From assembly GCA_036897445.1 (NCBI GenBank), contig JAYMTL010000001.1, forward strand, positions 124,001-188,000: 64,000 nt of DNA, given 5' to 3'. Origin of the DNA: Pelargonium tetragonum (lineage: Eukaryota > Streptophyta > Magnoliopsida > Geraniales > Geraniaceae). Shown piece after piece: positions 62,251 through 64,000 of the stretch (position 1 is the stretch's first letter; each line of letters begins with the position of its first letter). The notes under the pieces are model-generated. The model did no database searches, was not told the DNA's origin, and saw only the letters and a program-made list of their open reading frames with translations. A program made the translations under genes and the position numbers.

Positions 62251-64000
62251 CTTTTTCTTTTTTTTAGGCTCTTTTTCTTCTTTGTTGGTGTTCCTGTATT
62301 CAAAAGTGCTCATAAGAGGAATACCCGAAAGTCAGAAAAAAATCTCTCTCTCAAGCTTGCTCAAAAGCTACTTTTGATAAGTGTTGTAACCTATCAAAAT
62401 CTTTCTTCCTCATTTCGTGTTAAAATTAAAAACTAGAGAACAGTACAAACACAATTTATGAAAGTAAGTTTTTCAAGCGTTGTCATAGCTTCCTTTAGAA
62501 TAAGTCCTTAGTATAGAAGTTATTGGCTTATGTATACAATCAATATAAATATGGGGTACCATATAACGAAGGCAACCCCTGAATATGAGGGCTCCCAGTG
62601 ATGGAATGATGTGCTTTCACTTAATATTAGGACTTCAGAAACCCCTCCTTTATAAATTTTAAGCAAGGGCTTACTCTGTAAAAGTTAAAAAGTTAGTATT
62701 TTACTATTTCAAATGGAACTTCTTACTTTTCCTTTAGAGATCAGAAAAACTCCTTTCAAAAAGGAATGCAGTAATACTCTTCGCTTCTATCAGATTACTA
62801 GGTGTTACTCTGTACCACCGCAGGAATCCAAGTTTAACTTTGTAGTTGTAGGGACATTAGAAGAAGTTTGGAGACCCCGAAGGACTAAACCAAAAAGCCT
62901 AACTATTTAAATTGAAAGATAAGATATAAAGAAAGTTTTAACGAATTAATAGTTAGTACACACAACCCTTGAAAAAGATAGTGGCAGATTGATTCTTTCG
63001 ATTAAAGCTCGGAGTTTTATGCTATGTAGATAAAAAGTCTTCCTTGAATATAAGAACTATAACTCAAAAAGGGTCTTGTTATAATTGGGATCCACAAGTT
63101 CTTCCAAGGGGATCTTTGAACCCTTGCTTGTCTCACTGATTCACACTTGTATTACCACAAAAAACTTAAAATACAATACTATACTTACAAGTCATAAAAC
63201 ATAACTAAAAAGAATCTTCTATACTATATTAATTTTAACCTATGTTATTCAATTCGGTGAAGTAAATAAAGACAGATGCCCTTTCTCGCGTGCATACTCT
63301 TGCTTACCCTTTTTGAAGCTTCCTGATAATTAGCAGCTCAACAAAATTGAATGTACTTAGAAAAAACCTCGTTTACATACTAAGCATTAGTTTATACTTG
63401 TGTTAGTGGTCTTATGTGGACCCAATATGAAAATTTAACCTACACTTCTAGTCGACATACATTTAAGGAACACCAGGGAAAGCTCACTTAAAGCGTTCAA
63501 GGGTTTTTATCTTCTCAGTTCTTAGTAGCTATAATTCCCTTCTATATTACAAATTATACCGAAGGGATCCTTGTAGCACTTAGGAGGCAAGGCTTCGGTG
63601 AGGGAAGAGCTCTAAAGAAGAATCCTTGAGTCTTAGTTATAGGGCAGGCTACAAATATAAGATATATGTTCTAGAAGAATTTTGATTACCAAGGATGAAC
63701 AAAAAACCCTCATTTTTGAATACGACAGAGTGATTTTACTTAAAAAGCAAGTGCAAAACTCATAAATAAATAGAGTTTCAATAAACAAGAATTTTCATTA
63801 AGAGTGAGCTATATTTCCTATACTTGTATAAATTAGTAAGCCCCTTGAAACTAAATTTTAAAGAACTGTCCTCAATAGTGAGAGCTTCTAGGAATTACCT
63901 AAAAGGGTAAAGAAAGGACCCCTTCACCTTGGAGAATAGATCCAGGAAAAAGCCTTTTCATGCACTTGAACTATCCATTTATATTGATTCATAATGAGGT
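62251..64000. other. Gene-free bulk sequence to window end
   Basis: The longest frame is 65 codons (62713-62910) with no recognisable motif. The palindrome-rich texture continues. Nothing else is supported, and the right edge is arbitrary. Confidence 0.55.

Noticed and set aside
1-64000. Telomere arrays
   Set aside because: Only scattered single TTAGGG words, never in tandem.
1-64000. CRISPR array
   Set aside because: No regularly spaced identical repeats; the dispersed words are too few and too far apart.

Overview
No gene can be supported anywhere in this 64 kb window. Stops (mostly TAA and TAG) close all six frames. The longest open frame is 117 codons, which is about what chance gives in 64 kb at this base composition. 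I found no rRNA, convincing tRNA, CRISPR array, telomere array, known-domain protein or intact transposon. Sequence inspection supports only an AT-rich gene desert, a small family of decayed dispersed repeats, and several local repeats and hairpins.

Origin is uncertain. TpA is strongly over-represented against ApT in four of five 120-180 base samples counted by hand (481-600: 23 to 15; 2041-2160: 13 to 6; 29041-29160: 10 to 6; 43861-43980: 12 to 5; near parity, 16 to 15, at 9841-10020). CpA+TpG is scarce against ApC+GpT in three of these (5 to 13, 4 to 10 and 10 to 15), but not in the samples at 29 kb (8 to 8) and 9.8 kb (13 to 9). Stop-riddled frames, excess TpA and lost CpA/TpG are the marks of repeat-induced point mutation (RIP) in filamentous ascomycetes. 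My best guess is therefore a fungal AT-rich isochore or pericentromeric block. The main alternative is the non-coding part of a bloated organelle genome, because the bulk of the window is crowded with short G-run/C-run palindromes.

Two textures alternate. Repeat blocks (about 1-960, 1690-1890, 18736-18940, 35640-35880, 39200-39500, 51840-52540 and 60240-62250) are smooth and TpA-rich, with few G or C runs. They share a modular dispersed repeat made of a head, a core, a tail and a separate 16-base word. The rest (about 960-1690, 1890-18730, 18940-35640, 35880-39180, 39500-51840, 52540-59900 and 62250-64000) is the bulk texture. It contains many short palindromes of the type A-G-run, a few bases, C-run-T, roughly every 50-100 bases where I surveyed it.

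Nothing here forms a pathway or operon. The interest lies in what the bulk sequence is, and in how the repeat modules relate to one another.
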